NCBI GenBank assembly: GCA_024642725.1
Contig: JAHEAO010000004.1
Span: 1 to 64,000, forward strand
Length of the DNA stretch: 64,000 nt
Reading direction: 5' to 3'
Origin: Paracoccaceae bacterium
Lineage (GTDB): Bacteria > Pseudomonadota > Alphaproteobacteria > Rhodobacterales > Rhodobacteraceae
Numbering within the stretch: the first letter of the stretch is position 1; every line of letters begins with the position of its first letter. Below the pieces are notes generated by a model. That model was not told the DNA's origin. It was given only the letters and a program-made list of their open reading frames with translations, and did not search any database. The position numbers were made by a program, and so were the translations under genes. Of the stretch, positions 56,111 through 64,000 are shown piece after piece.

Positions 56111-56910
56111 GAGGCCGTCGCCTCCATGCAAAGCCGTCCACCCGGGCCCCTGACCCACAATGCGCCGTCCTTCCAGCACAGCTCTGCCGCTTCGTCGTGC
56201 ATCAGCGGCGCGGTTGCGCGAAACGAGAACTTGGCCAACTCTCCCAGTTGTTCCCGTGCCAATTGGACCAAGAGCTGTGCCAGAAGTGGCCCATGGACGA
56301 CTAGGCCTTCATAGCCCTCGACCTGCCGTGCATAATCGAGGTCGTAGTGTATCCGGTGCCCGTTGAATGTCAGCGCCGAATACCGAAACAGCATTGTCGT
56401 ATCGAAAGTGACTACTCTGCAAAGGTCTTCGTCATTCGGTGCCTGCCTGCGTTCCGGCCCTGCACCCTCGGGCCACGGCGTACGGTAAACAATATCCTGA
56501 AATTCCGTAACGCAAAGACGGGCGTTCTGCCTGATTTCGTGCCTTAGCGTGACAAATCCAAGCGGGCCGGTCCTTCCTTGCTTTTCGATCAGGCCATCAA
56601 CGGTCGTTCGCTTCTGTGCCGGACTTCCCAGACGAACCGGCGCGTCAAAGATCAGCCGTCCTCCGGCCCACATTCGCTGGGGCAATCCCAGGTCGGGGAT
56701 TAGACCGATTCCAACAGCGGGGTGTCCGTCGCGGCCCAATGCCGAAGGCGGCTTTGCATCCCAGAAATAGATTTGATGCCAGAATGGTGGCAGCATTTCG
56801 CCAACGCTTGGGGCATCGCCGGCCAGCGACAAGGTGGCATGAAGCGCGGCGGCGCGTTCCGGGTCCAGTTGGTCGTTGAAGGTCTGGCTCTGTCCGATTG
56901 TCTTGTGCAT
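56107..56910 (-). CDS. MaoC/FAS1-like dehydratase (hydroxyacyl-CoA hydratase type)
   Basis: A 267-residue protein with two hot-dog-fold halves of the HTD2/mesaconyl-C4-CoA hydratase group: WAGGRLIFDAPVRLGSPAQKRTTV, LRHEIRQNARLCVTEFQDIVYR and YSALTFNGHRIHYDLDYARQVEGYEGLVVHGPLLAQLLV. It should hydrate an enoyl- or mesaconyl-CoA. No CoA-pathway partner is adjacent. It converges on the FAD oxidoreductase with 4 bp overlap; ATG 56910 fits the family start MHKTIGQSQ. Confidence 0.83.
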   Translation of the reverse strand: MHKTIGQSQTFNDQLDPERAAALHATLSLAGDAPSVGEMLPPFWHQIYFWDAKPPSALGRDGHPAVGIGLIPDLGLPQRMWAGGRLIFDAPVRLGSPAQKRTTVDGLIEKQGRTGPLGFVTLRHEIRQNARLCVTEFQDIVYRTPWPEGAGPERRQAPNDEDLCRVVTFDTTMLFRYSALTFNGHRIHYDLDYARQVEGYEGLVVHGPLLAQLLVQLAREQLGELAKFSFRATAPLMHDEAAELCWKDGALWVRGPGGRLCMEATAS

Positions 56911-56930
56911 GATCCAACCTAGCGACAGGC

Positions 56931-57344
56931 ATGGAGAGCAAGCAAGTGGAACCACGGATATCTGGCCTCGATCATCTGGTCCTTACGGTGACCGAAATTT
57001 CGCGGTCTGTTCATTTCTATACCACTTGCCTTGGGATGGTTTCGGAGGTCTTCGGGGCCGCCGACGGTACGAAGCGCTGGGCATTGAAGTTCGGGAGCCA
57101 GAAAATAAATCTTCATCTTTCTGGCGAGGAATTTCTGCCAAAGGCAGAAAATCCTTCGCCCGGATCCGCAGATCTGTGTTTTCTGTCGAATGCGCCGCTC
57201 ACGGACTGGCAGGTTCATTTGCGCTCCAAGGGGATTGCCGTCGAGGAGGGTCCTTTGCCGCGAACTGGGGCGACCGGAACAATAATATCTATCTATCTGC
57301 GCGACCCAGATGGCAATCTGATCGAGATTTCGAACCCAGCATAA
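56931..57344 (+). CDS. VOC-family (glyoxalase-like) protein
   Basis: A 137-residue vicinal-oxygen-chelate protein: ISGLDHLVLTVTEISRSVHFYTTCLGMVSEVF at the front and ISIYLRDPDGNLIEISNP at the end, with the metal-binding His (DHLVL) and Glu (LIEI) of the two half-sites. It may be a glyoxalase, fosfomycin-resistance-like or dioxygenase-type enzyme; the substrate is unknown. It diverges from the MaoC-like gene with 20 bp between the ATGs. Confidence 0.87.
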   Translation: MESKQVEPRISGLDHLVLTVTEISRSVHFYTTCLGMVSEVFGAADGTKRWALKFGSQKINLHLSGEEFLPKAENPSPGSADLCFLSNAPLTDWQVHLRSKGIAVEEGPLPRTGATGTIISIYLRDPDGNLIEISNPA

Positions 57345-57586
57345 AATCGGGGGAGTGGAAGCCTCATTGATTCCAGAAAAGTCTTCGCCGCGGAATCCGT
57401 TCGCAGTGGCCGGGGTTGGCGATCTGGCTGAAGTTTGCGTTACGCCGCCCCTTTACGCAGCGGCCCCAAGATGCCAAGCAATTAGCTATGCGTCATTCGC
57501 GCCACTGTGAAAGTCTCCCGAAGCGTTGACGGGGCATGAACTGGCCCTGGCGGACTTTAAACGGAACATCGTATGGAAGGTCTACT

Positions 57587-59281
57587 ATGACGGGTTTGGC
57601 AGGTGGCCACGGCACAAAACTGCGGCACGGCGGGCAGATTCTGGTCGAGCAGCTCCGGCTCCACGGGGTAGCGCGCGTCTTCTCGGTGCCCGGTGAAAGC
57701 TTTCTGGCGGCGCTTGACGGATTGCACGACAGCGGCATCGCCAACATCGTGTGTCGTCATGAAGGCGGTGCCGCGATGATGGCCGAGGCGAGCGGCAAGC
57801 TGACAGGTCGCCCGGGCGTCGCGTTTGTGACGCGGGGGCCGGGGGCAACAAACGCTAGTGCAGGTATCCATATCGCGCGACAGGACTCGACGCCAATGAT
57901 CCTTTTCGTCGGTCAGATCGCACGCAATCATCGTGACCGCGAGGCGTTTCAAGAAGTCGATTATCGTGCCTTCTTCGGCCCGCTGGCCAAATGGGCCGCC
58001 GAGGTTGAGGATACCGCGCGCCTGCCCGAATACATCAACCGCGCTTTCCATGTTGCAATGTCCGGCCGGCCGGGCCCCGTCGTTCTGGCGCTGCCCGAAG
58101 ACATGCTCAGTGATGTGTCGACCGCACCGGCCCTGCCGCCAACAGCGCCCGCACGTGCTGGTGTCAGCCTGGATCAGGTCCATGCGATCATGGCCAGCCT
58201 GTCACGCGCAGAACGTCCGCTGATCATCGCCGGCGGATCGGACTGGTCGGCCGAGGCGGCAGAAGACCTGCGCCGTTTCGCCGAGTCGCAGAACCTGCCG
58301 GTCACGGTGACCTTCCGCCGGCAGGATCATTTCGACAATCGCGCACCGCAATATGCAGGCGATCTGGGGGTTGGCATGAACCCCAAACTTTCAAGCCGAT
58401 TGCGCGAAGCTGACATGCTTCTTGTGCTGGGATCACGGCTTGGGGATATTGCAACCGGGGGCTACGAACTGATGGACCCTGCGGAGGCCGGAAAGACCAT
58501 CTTGCATGTTCATCCCGATCCGGATCTTCCGGGGTCGGTCTTTCGAACCGATCTGGCAATAACGGCGAGACCGTCGGACATGGTCGCTGCGCTTGCGGCG
58601 CAGAATGCTGCCAGTGGCAAATGGGCCGATTGGACCCGATCGGCACGCGCGGAATATGAAGCTTGGCAGAAACCCAAGGAAACCCCCGGCTCCGTCAAGA
58701 TGGAGGCAGTTGTCGGCTGGCTCTCTGCCAACCTGCCGGATGACGCAATCTTGACCAATGGGGCGGGCAACTACGCTGCCTTCCTGCATCGATATTTCCG
58801 CTTCAAACGCTATGGCACACAATTGGCGCCGACATCCGGTAGCATGGGCTACGGTTTTCCGGCAGCCATTGCCGCCAAACTTCATGACCCGGCAAAGGTG
58901 GTCGTTTGTCTTGCCGGTGACGGCTGTTTCCAGATGACGCTGAATGAAATGTCGACGGCCCGGCAGCATGGGGCCAACGTGGTCACCGTAGTCGCCAACA
59001 ACGGTCGCTACGGGACAATCCGCATGCACCAGGAAAGGCACTATCCCGGCCGGGTGAGCGGCACCGACCTTGCAAACCCGGATTTTGCGGCGCTTGCGCG
59101 GGCCTATGGCGGTCACGGGGAAGTGGTCGAGGCGACAGACGACTTTTCCGCCGCGTTCGAGCGGGCACTTGCAGCGGAGCGTCCCGCGGTGATCGAACTC
59201 AAGCTCGACCCAGAGGCTTTGTCGACTGGGCTTACACTGAGCGAGACCCGCGCCCTTGGGGAAAGGACGCACAGGCTTTGA
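57587..59281 (+). CDS. Thiamine-pyrophosphate enzyme, acetolactate synthase-like
   Basis: A 564-residue ThDP enzyme of the acetolactate synthase/benzoylformate decarboxylase superfamily. It has the FSVPGESFLAAL catalytic Glu region, RHEGGAAMMAEASGKLTGRPGVAFVTRGPGATNASAGI and the ThDP motif GDGCFQMTLNEMSTARQHGANVVTVVANNGRYGTI (GDG...NN). The reaction cannot be read from sequence; no small regulatory subunit lies beside it, so it is probably not IlvB of valine synthesis. ATG 57587 follows GAAGG. Confidence 0.85.
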   Translation: MTGLAGGHGTKLRHGGQILVEQLRLHGVARVFSVPGESFLAALDGLHDSGIANIVCRHEGGAAMMAEASGKLTGRPGVAFVTRGPGATNASAGIHIARQDSTPMILFVGQIARNHRDREAFQEVDYRAFFGPLAKWAAEVEDTARLPEYINRAFHVAMSGRPGPVVLALPEDMLSDVSTAPALPPTAPARAGVSLDQVHAIMASLSRAERPLIIAGGSDWSAEAAEDLRRFAESQNLPVTVTFRRQDHFDNRAPQYAGDLGVGMNPKLSSRLREADMLLVLGSRLGDIATGGYELMDPAEAGKTILHVHPDPDLPGSVFRTDLAITARPSDMVAALAAQNAASGKWADWTRSARAEYEAWQKPKETPGSVKMEAVVGWLSANLPDDAILTNGAGNYAAFLHRYFRFKRYGTQLAPTSGSMGYGFPAAIAAKLHDPAKVVVCLAGDGCFQMTLNEMSTARQHGANVVTVVANNGRYGTIRMHQERHYPGRVSGTDLANPDFAALARAYGGHGEVVEATDDFSAAFERALAAERPAVIELKLDPEALSTGLTLSETRALGERTHRL

Positions 59282-59362
59282 CCCCGTTGGGGCAGTTGGC
59301 AGGGACTTAAAGCTGTTGGCGCCTCCAGTGCCCGGGGCGCCCAAAGCCATTCCAAATAGGGA

Positions 59363-59983
59363 TTAGAATTCGACGCCGATCTGCGCCTTGATTCCTGACC
59401 GGAAGGGATGTTTGACCAGTTCCATCTCCGTCACCAGATCGGCGATTTCTATCAGGTCTTCATGGGCATTCCGCCCGGTCAGGACGACATGGGTCATCGG
59501 CGGCTTTTCGGTCGTCAGGAAAGACACCACATCCGCGATCGGCACATACTCGTAACGGATTGCGATATTGATCTCGTCCAGCAATACCATCTTGTTCGAT
59601 GCATCGCGGATCAGGTCCTTGGCCTTTTCCCAAGCTGCCGTCGCCATCTCTATGTCGCGGGTCTTGTCCTGAGTTTCCCACGTGAAGCCTTCGCCCATCG
59701 TATGGAATTCACAGGTGTCAGTGAAACGGGACAGGATGAGGTCACGTTCGCCCGTCGACATGCCGCCCTTGATAAACTGGACGACAGCGCATTTCATTCC
59801 ATGCGCAATACAGCGAAAGATCATCCCGAAGGCGGCCGAGCTTTTGCCCTTTCCCTTGCCGGTATGGACGATGATCAGGCCCTTCTGATCGGTCTTGGTC
59901 GCCATGATCTTGTCGCGCGCGGCCTTCTTCTTGGCCATCTTCATCGCGTGTCGTTCGGTGTCGTTCGTGGCTTCGTCGGTCAT
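59363..59983 (-). CDS. cobO: Cob(I)yrinic acid a,c-diamide adenosyltransferase
   Basis: CobO attaches the adenosyl ligand to the corrin cobalt in the aerobic cobalamin pathway. The 206-residue protein has the P-loop HTGKGKGKSSAAFG (about residues 40-53), AVVQFIKGGMSTGE, FTWETQDKTRD and VLLDEINIAIRYEYVP, all typical of CobA/CobO. ATG 59983 begins MTDEATND. It lies 7 bp after lrgB on the same strand, so lrgA-lrgB-cobO are likely cotranscribed. cobN is 2.4 kb upstream. Confidence 0.95.
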   Translation of the reverse strand: MTDEATNDTERHAMKMAKKKAARDKIMATKTDQKGLIIVHTGKGKGKSSAAFGMIFRCIAHGMKCAVVQFIKGGMSTGERDLILSRFTDTCEFHTMGEGFTWETQDKTRDIEMATAAWEKAKDLIRDASNKMVLLDEINIAIRYEYVPIADVVSFLTTEKPPMTHVVLTGRNAHEDLIEIADLVTEMELVKHPFRSGIKAQIGVEF

Positions 59984-59990
59984 GGCGTCC

Positions 59991-60707
59991 TCAGATGAAC
60001 AGGCGGATGATATATGGCGCTGCAATGGCGGTGAACAATGCGTTTACCCCCATTCCGACGCCAGCGAAAGCGCCGGCGGTTTCGTTGACCTGGAATGCTC
60101 GCGCCGTTCCGATGCCATGTGCTGCGACACCAACTGCAAAGCCGCGTGCGCGCCAGTCCCGTATCTTCATCATGTTCAGCAGCGGCGTGGCGACGACGGC
60201 GCCCGTGATTCCGGTGAGGATCACCAAGACAGCGGTAAGGGTCGGAGAGCCGCCGATCGCCTCGGAAACGCCAAGGGCGACCGGGGCAGTTGCGGATTTT
60301 GGCGCTAGTGACAACAGCACCTCACCCCGCACACCCAAGGCCCAGGCGATTCCAATTGCGCTAAGCATCGCAGTCAGCGACCCGGCGACAAGTGCTACCA
60401 TCATCGGCAAGGCTACGGCCCGCACGCGAGCGAGGTTGACGTAAAGTGGGATCGCAAGTGCAACGGTCGCCGGTCCGAGGATGAAGTGAACGAATTGTGC
60501 GCCTGCGAAATACGTCGGGTAGGGCGTGTCCGTGACGCCCAGGACGATCGCCAGAAGAACGACGGCAATCAGGACCGGATTGGCCAAGGGGTTGCCCCTT
60601 GCTGCCCGGTAGAGCGCGTCACCAATGCTGTAGGCGACCAACGTGGCTGTCAGCCAAAGTAGTGGTTCCTGCGCAAGATAGGTCCAGATGTCAGCGAATT
60701 CAGACAT
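59991..60707 (-). CDS. lrgB: LrgB-family membrane protein
   Basis: A 238-residue membrane protein with about seven to eight helices and the LrgB segment FVHFILGPATVALAIPLYVNLARVR, LSLAPKSATAPVALGVSEAIGGSPTLTAVLVILTGITGAV, HGIGTARAFQVNETAGAFAGVGMGVNALFTAIAAP. LrgB and LrgA were first seen as holin/antiholin-like murein hydrolase regulators; homologues transport small organic acids such as pyruvate or glycolate. It overlaps lrgA by 8 bp and precedes cobO. Confidence 0.93.
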   Translation of the reverse strand: MSEFADIWTYLAQEPLLWLTATLVAYSIGDALYRAARGNPLANPVLIAVVLLAIVLGVTDTPYPTYFAGAQFVHFILGPATVALAIPLYVNLARVRAVALPMMVALVAGSLTAMLSAIGIAWALGVRGEVLLSLAPKSATAPVALGVSEAIGGSPTLTAVLVILTGITGAVVATPLLNMMKIRDWRARGFAVGVAAHGIGTARAFQVNETAGAFAGVGMGVNALFTAIAAPYIIRLFI

Positions 60708-61053
60708 CTCTCGATCCTGTCAGCCGGGCAACGGCAAGAAATGTCCAGACGCCGACAATGATCGACAACACGGTGCTGGTCAGGATCGCGGCCATGAGTG
60801 GCAAGCCGTCGGTTCCCAGCTTGTCGAGATGTCCGACGACTCCAACGCCTGCGGGAACGAACAGCAACGAAAGATGCGACAGCAGCGCCTGACCGGTCTT
60901 GCGTATCGCCTCCGCAAGCTGCGGCACGACAAGCAGCGCAACCAAGAGCAAGGCCATGCCCAGAACAGGGCCGGGCAGCGGCAGATGCAGGGCGCGGGAG
61001 ATGACCTCGCCGGCCAATTGAAAACATAAAAGAACAGTGATGTGACGGATCAT
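60700..61053 (-). CDS. lrgA: LrgA/CidA-family membrane protein
   Basis: A 117-residue, four-helix protein (MIRHITVLLCFQLAGEVISRALHLPLPGPVLGMALLLVALLVV, LFVPAGVGVVGHLDKLG, TSTVLSIIVGVWTFLAVARLT) with the LrgA/CidA pattern LPLPGPVLGM and LFVPAGVGV. It partners with LrgB in a small transporter or antiholin-like complex. ATG 61053 was chosen; the longer ORF to 61113 has no support. It begins the lrgA-lrgB-cobO unit. Confidence 0.9.
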   Translation of the reverse strand: MIRHITVLLCFQLAGEVISRALHLPLPGPVLGMALLLVALLVVPQLAEAIRKTGQALLSHLSLLFVPAGVGVVGHLDKLGTDGLPLMAAILTSTVLSIIVGVWTFLAVARLTGSRDV

Positions 61054-61152
61054 CCTGGCGTCCCGGTTTGCCTCTGCGTGATGGTAGACATGCGGGGCGG
61101 TGGCGCAAGCCAAGATCGGAGCTTAACGCTTTGGTAACCCAAAGGGCCTCAG

Positions 61153-61467
61153 ATGCCCGGGATGATCAGGTCGTTCACGATAGTCTCGCTTGCCGCGATC
61201 CTGGCGGGCTGCGCCAGCCCGGCTTTCCTGGGAGAACGCTCACAGGTCGTGACCGAGGCAGGCAGCACGTTCCGCGTTTACATGCGGTCCGGCAGCGGAG
61301 AGGTTGAAGCGCATCGCGTCAGCCCCGAACTTCTGCCAAGCCGTTCGCTTGTGTTGGCAAAGGCAGAACAGGCAATCGCGATTGCCACAGGCTGTGATAT
61401 CATCCCCGGCACGATGGAGGGCGATCAAGCGATCATAAAGGCAGAGGTCGATTGCGTCCTTCCCTAG
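61153..61467 (+). CDS. Small putative lipoprotein
   Basis: A 104-residue protein, MPGMIRSFTIVSLAAILAGC, with a clear lipobox LAGC (C20). The rest contains VYMRSGSGEVEAHRVSPELLPSRSLVLAKAEQAIAIATGCDIIPGTMEGDQAIIKAEVDC, with two cysteines in the mature part. No family recognised. The hairpin CTTTGG-TAAC-CCAAAG at 61129-61144 lies just before its ATG. It converges on the GFA gene with a 4-bp gap. Confidence 0.7.
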   Translation: MPGMIRSFTIVSLAAILAGCASPAFLGERSQVVTEAGSTFRVYMRSGSGEVEAHRVSPELLPSRSLVLAKAEQAIAIATGCDIIPGTMEGDQAIIKAEVDCVLP

Positions 61468-61471
61468 TCCG

Positions 61472-61867
61472 TTATGACGAAGAAGGCGTCCGCTTCTCCA
61501 AGTCGTCTTCGATCTCAAGCCACTTAAGATGTTCGTCCCAGTGAAAATGCACCTCTGGCTGGTAGGTCTCCGGGTCGTCCAGAAGTGCCGCGTAGAAATG
61601 GATCTCGTCGGGCAAAGCATCTGTCTGGTAGGATACCTGACTGCCGCAGATTGGGCAAAACGACCGGGTCACTCCGGGCGATGACGCAAAGGTCGCAGGC
61701 AAGGCGCCGGTCCATCGCCAGTGGCCGTTCGGCACACCGATGAAGGCGGTGATCGGAGACGCGGTCGCCCGGCGGCAGCTGTCGCAATGGCAATAGCCAC
61801 TCCAGTTTTCTTCGCCTTTGAATGCGAATCTCACGGAGCCACACAGGCAGTGGCCGGATCGTTTCAC
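61472..61867 (-). CDS. GFA-family (glutathione-dependent formaldehyde-activating) protein
   Basis: A 131-residue zinc protein with the GFA cysteines CLCGSVRF, YCHCDSCRRATASP and RSFCPICGSQVSY. Family members bind S-hydroxymethyl-glutathione, but most are uncharacterised and their function is unproven. It overlaps the upstream GNAT gene by 4 bp in the operon with cobN. Confidence 0.9.
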   Translation of the reverse strand: MKRSGHCLCGSVRFAFKGEENWSGYCHCDSCRRATASPITAFIGVPNGHWRWTGALPATFASSPGVTRSFCPICGSQVSYQTDALPDEIHFYAALLDDPETYQPEVHFHWDEHLKWLEIEDDLEKRTPSSS

Positions 61868-62337
61868 GAGATGTCCTTTCGAAATCGGTATGACGTAGGC
61901 CTGTCATAGCCTGGATGGGCCGACTCGGCGATCTTGCGGAACCCCATGGCAGCGAAAAACCCGTGGTTCTCGGTCAGCTCGACACGGGCTTCAAGTTCGA
62001 CTTTGGGCAGGCCAAGGGCCTTTGCGCGTTGTTCGGCCAACCGCATCAGGCGAAGGGCATGCCCCTCATCTCTCTGGTCCAAGGCGACGGCGAGCTTTCC
62101 AAGGTAAAGGCATGTGTCCTGAGGCGTCAGGAAGACGCAGGCAAAAGGCGGTCGACCGATCACCCAGACCTCGGCGCTTGCAGCGGTCAAGGCGATGCCG
62201 GTCACCGTCAATTGATGCATTGATGATGGCGGGTCTATACGCCCTTGCATGAAGGCGAAGCTGTCGCGGATCAGGGTCAGGATATCGGGGATCGACCGAT
62301 CGTCGGGCTCAATGCGATATGGCGTCGTATCGGCCAA
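61864..62337 (-). CDS. GNAT-family N-acetyltransferase
   Basis: A 157-residue single-domain GNAT. LGKLAVALDQRDEGHALRLMRLAEQRAKALGLPKVELEARVELTENHGFFAAMGFRKIAESAHPGYDRPTSYRFRK contains the acetyl-CoA loop (QRDEGHA) and the AAMGF motif. The acceptor is unknown. It lies 10 bp downstream of cobN and overlaps the GFA gene by 4 bp. Confidence 0.88.
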   Translation of the reverse strand: MADTTPYRIEPDDRSIPDILTLIRDSFAFMQGRIDPPSSMHQLTVTGIALTAASAEVWVIGRPPFACVFLTPQDTCLYLGKLAVALDQRDEGHALRLMRLAEQRAKALGLPKVELEARVELTENHGFFAAMGFRKIAESAHPGYDRPTSYRFRKDIS

Positions 62338-62347
62338 GCGTGCAACC

Positions 62348-64000
62348 CTATGCCCGCAGCCTGTCTAGCAATGCACGGGCAGAGTTGGACCGCGGCTGCC
62401 ACAACCCGCGATCGATCGCCTCTGACAGTCGGTCCGCGATCTCCCGGAGGGCAGGCGCGTTATGGGTTTCGATGAATCTCCGCGTTTCGTCGTCCTCCAG
62501 AAATGCCGCATGCACCAGATCAAATTGGTGAGACTTGACAGCACCTGTCGTCGCAGCAAAGGCGAACATGTAATCAACCGTCGCCGCGATTTCGAATGCC
62601 CCCTTGTAGCCATGACGCTTCACGCCATCGATCCACTTCGGGTTGACAACCCGGGACCGGACGACGCGGCCGATCTCGTCTTCGAGCGTCCGGATCACCG
62701 GCCGCTCTGGCCGGGAATGATCATTGTGATAAATCGGGCGGTCCTGTCCCTGAAGGGTCGAAACGGCCGCCGCTGCGCCGCCCTCAAACTGATAGTAATC
62801 GTCGCTGTCCAGCAGGTCGTGCTCGCGATTGTCCTGATTCTGAACGATCGCATCGGTTTGGCGTAGCCGTGTTTCGAATGCCCCTCGCGCCCGCTTGCCT
62901 TCGGCCTCTTTTCCATAGGCATAGCTGCCCCATTCCAGATAGGCTTCGGCCAGATCCTTCTTTTCGCCCCAAAGTCGTTCGTCGATCATAGCTTGAAGTC
63001 CTGCGCCGTAGGCGCCCGGCTTTGACCCGAAGACACGGTACTGCTCGCCTTCTTCGGCCTTGGCGCGCGCCGCGGCGGGATTTAGATCGGCTGGCTCTTC
63101 CAGAGCCATCACGGCACGGGCGGCCGAATCCACCAAGGCGATCAGTTGTGGAAACGCGTCGCGGAAGAAACCCGAAACCCGCAGCGTCACGTCGACGCGG
63201 GGTCGTCCAAGTGCTGTAGCCGGGATAATCTCGAACCCGGTAACACGGCGGTTTGCGCTGTCCCATTGAGGCTTGACGCCCATCAACGCCAGACATTGCG
63301 CGATGTCATCACCACCGGTGCGCATGTTCGCCGTTCCCCAAGCGGTCAAAAGCATTGCCCGAGGCCAGTCACCATGGGTCTGCAGGTGCTTTTCGATCAG
63401 CATATTGGCGGATTTCCATCCGAGTGCCCAAGCCGTGGGGGTCGGGACCGCGCGGCTGTCGACGGAATAGAAATTGCGTCCTGTTGGCAGAACATCCAGC
63501 CGTCCGCGTGTTGGGGCACCGGATGGGGCCGGCGCGACGAAGCGGCCATCAAGTGCGGTCAAGAGACCTTCCCCTTCGTTGTTTCCGCAGGCGCGGACCG
63601 CCGGGTAGACGACAGCGTGAATCTCCTCGATCACTGCCCGCGTGGCAGTCCATGACGGGTCGGGTTCGGTCCCCTCGATCAAATAACCCGCAAGGGTCTC
63701 CAGCCGTTCGACTGTATCGCCAAGGCTGCGCCATGTGGCAGTTCCACAGGCCCTAAGCGTCTTGGGGTGCGGCCCGTCCCAAGTTGCCGCCATGTCGCAA
63801 TCAAGCGGATCGAAGGCCAGCTTCAGATCCGACGCCAGCGCCCGGATTAGGGAAGCATTGCCTTGCCTCCCGTCACCCCGTGGAACGCGGACCAAAGCCT
63901 GCACCAGATCCCGTTCCAGTCTTCCGGCCGGGGATTGCCCGAAGATGTGCAGACCGTCACGGATTTGCGCCTCTTTCAACTCGCAGAGATAGGCGTCGAG
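62348..64000 (-). CDS. cobN: Cobaltochelatase subunit CobN (partial, C-terminal part)
   Basis: The last 550 residues of CobN, the large subunit of the ATP-dependent CobNST cobalt chelatase that inserts cobalt into hydrogenobyrinic acid a,c-diamide. The reading frame runs off the right edge. Recognisable parts are GRNFYSVDSRAVPTPTAWALGWKSANMLIEKHLQTHGDWPRAMLLTAWGTANMRTGGDDIAQCLALMGVKP and LRQTDAIVQNQDNREHDLLDSDDYYQFEGGAAAAVSTLQG. The subunit is about 1100-1250 residues, so roughly half is missing. It shares the cobalamin region with cobO. Confidence 0.95.
   Translation of the reverse strand, partial: LDAYLCELKEAQIRDGLHIFGQSPAGRLERDLVQALVRVPRGDGRQGNASLIRALASDLKLAFDPLDCDMAATWDGPHPKTLRACGTATWRSLGDTVERLETLAGYLIEGTEPDPSWTATRAVIEEIHAVVYPAVRACGNNEGEGLLTALDGRFVAPAPSGAPTRGRLDVLPTGRNFYSVDSRAVPTPTAWALGWKSANMLIEKHLQTHGDWPRAMLLTAWGTANMRTGGDDIAQCLALMGVKPQWDSANRRVTGFEIIPATALGRPRVDVTLRVSGFFRDAFPQLIALVDSAARAVMALEEPADLNPAAARAKAEEGEQYRVFGSKPGAYGAGLQAMIDERLWGEKKDLAEAYLEWGSYAYGKEAEGKRARGAFETRLRQTDAIVQNQDNREHDLLDSDDYYQFEGGAAAAVSTLQGQDRPIYHNDHSRPERPVIRTLEDEIGRVVRSRVVNPKWIDGVKRHGYKGAFEIAATVDYMFAFAATTGAVKSHQFDLVHAAFLEDDETRRFIETHNAPALREIADRLSEAIDRGLWQPRSNSARALLDRLRA

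Overview
This 64 kb window is one chromosomal stretch of a GC-rich alphaproteobacterium. Gene content and the look of the proteins point to the Rhodobacterales (Rhodobacteraceae/Paracoccaceae, Roseobacter-like): PNPase, RbfA-TruB-S15, a DUF6478 protein, CobN/CobO, a DUF482 acyltransferase, an MlaA-MlaC pair and serralysin-like C-termini. No genus can be named from sequence alone. I saw no tRNA, rRNA, insertion sequence, prophage or CRISPR array. Most genes are housekeeping genes packed in short operons with 1-4 bp start/stop overlaps.

Layout. 0-10 kb: the 5' end of a GDSL esterase, then pnp, cysK, rpsO, a small membrane protein, a fluoroacetate-dehalogenase-like hydrolase, an acidic protein with PVIEDD repeats, DUF1643, truB-rbfA, dapB and an SDHAF4-like assembly factor. 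10-16 kb: rsmB, then a four-gene efflux operon (TetR, HlyD adaptor, ABC ATPase, ABC permease) with a perfect palindromic operator, and an MFS carrier. 16-26 kb: zapE, accD-folC, a CPBP protease, ilvD, three uncharacterised genes and fadH. 26-38 kb: a LysR regulator; the operon cinA-like/GNAT/AhpD-like/OmpA; map; an orphan TRAP binding protein; rsmD; a ferredoxin-reductase-like flavoprotein divergent from a peroxiredoxin; and the operon RidA/GDPD/DUF482 acyltransferase/phhB. 38-46 kb: mlaA-mlaC, a structured intergenic region with a possible 35-residue protein, PBP1A, glnK-amtB, and a quinone-oxidoreductase-like enzyme divergent from a LysR regulator. 46-57 kb: an outer-membrane barrel, an aromatic aminotransferase with 3-mercaptopyruvate sulfurtransferase, smpB, a small K+ channel, dapA, a lytic transglycosylase, a DMT exporter, a split and divergent pair of MnmC-like genes, a MaoC-type hydratase and a VOC protein. 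57-64 kb: a TPP enzyme, then cobO with lrgB and lrgA, a small lipoprotein, a GFA protein, a GNAT and the 3' part of cobN.

Functional themes are translation and RNA turnover (pnp, rpsO, truB, rbfA, rsmB, rsmD, map, smpB, mnmD and its partner), lysine and peptidoglycan supply (dapA, dapB, slt, PBP1A), nitrogen sensing (glnK-amtB), envelope lipid transport (mlaA-mlaC) and aerobic cobalamin synthesis (cobN, cobO). No clearly novel multi-gene system was found. The items most worth a second look are the DUF482 gene with no ordinary start codon, the PVIEDD repeat protein, the structured leader with a possible mini-protein at 39.1-39.3 kb, the TetR palindrome, the tandem hairpin repeat near 46.8 kb, and lrgAB sitting with cob genes.
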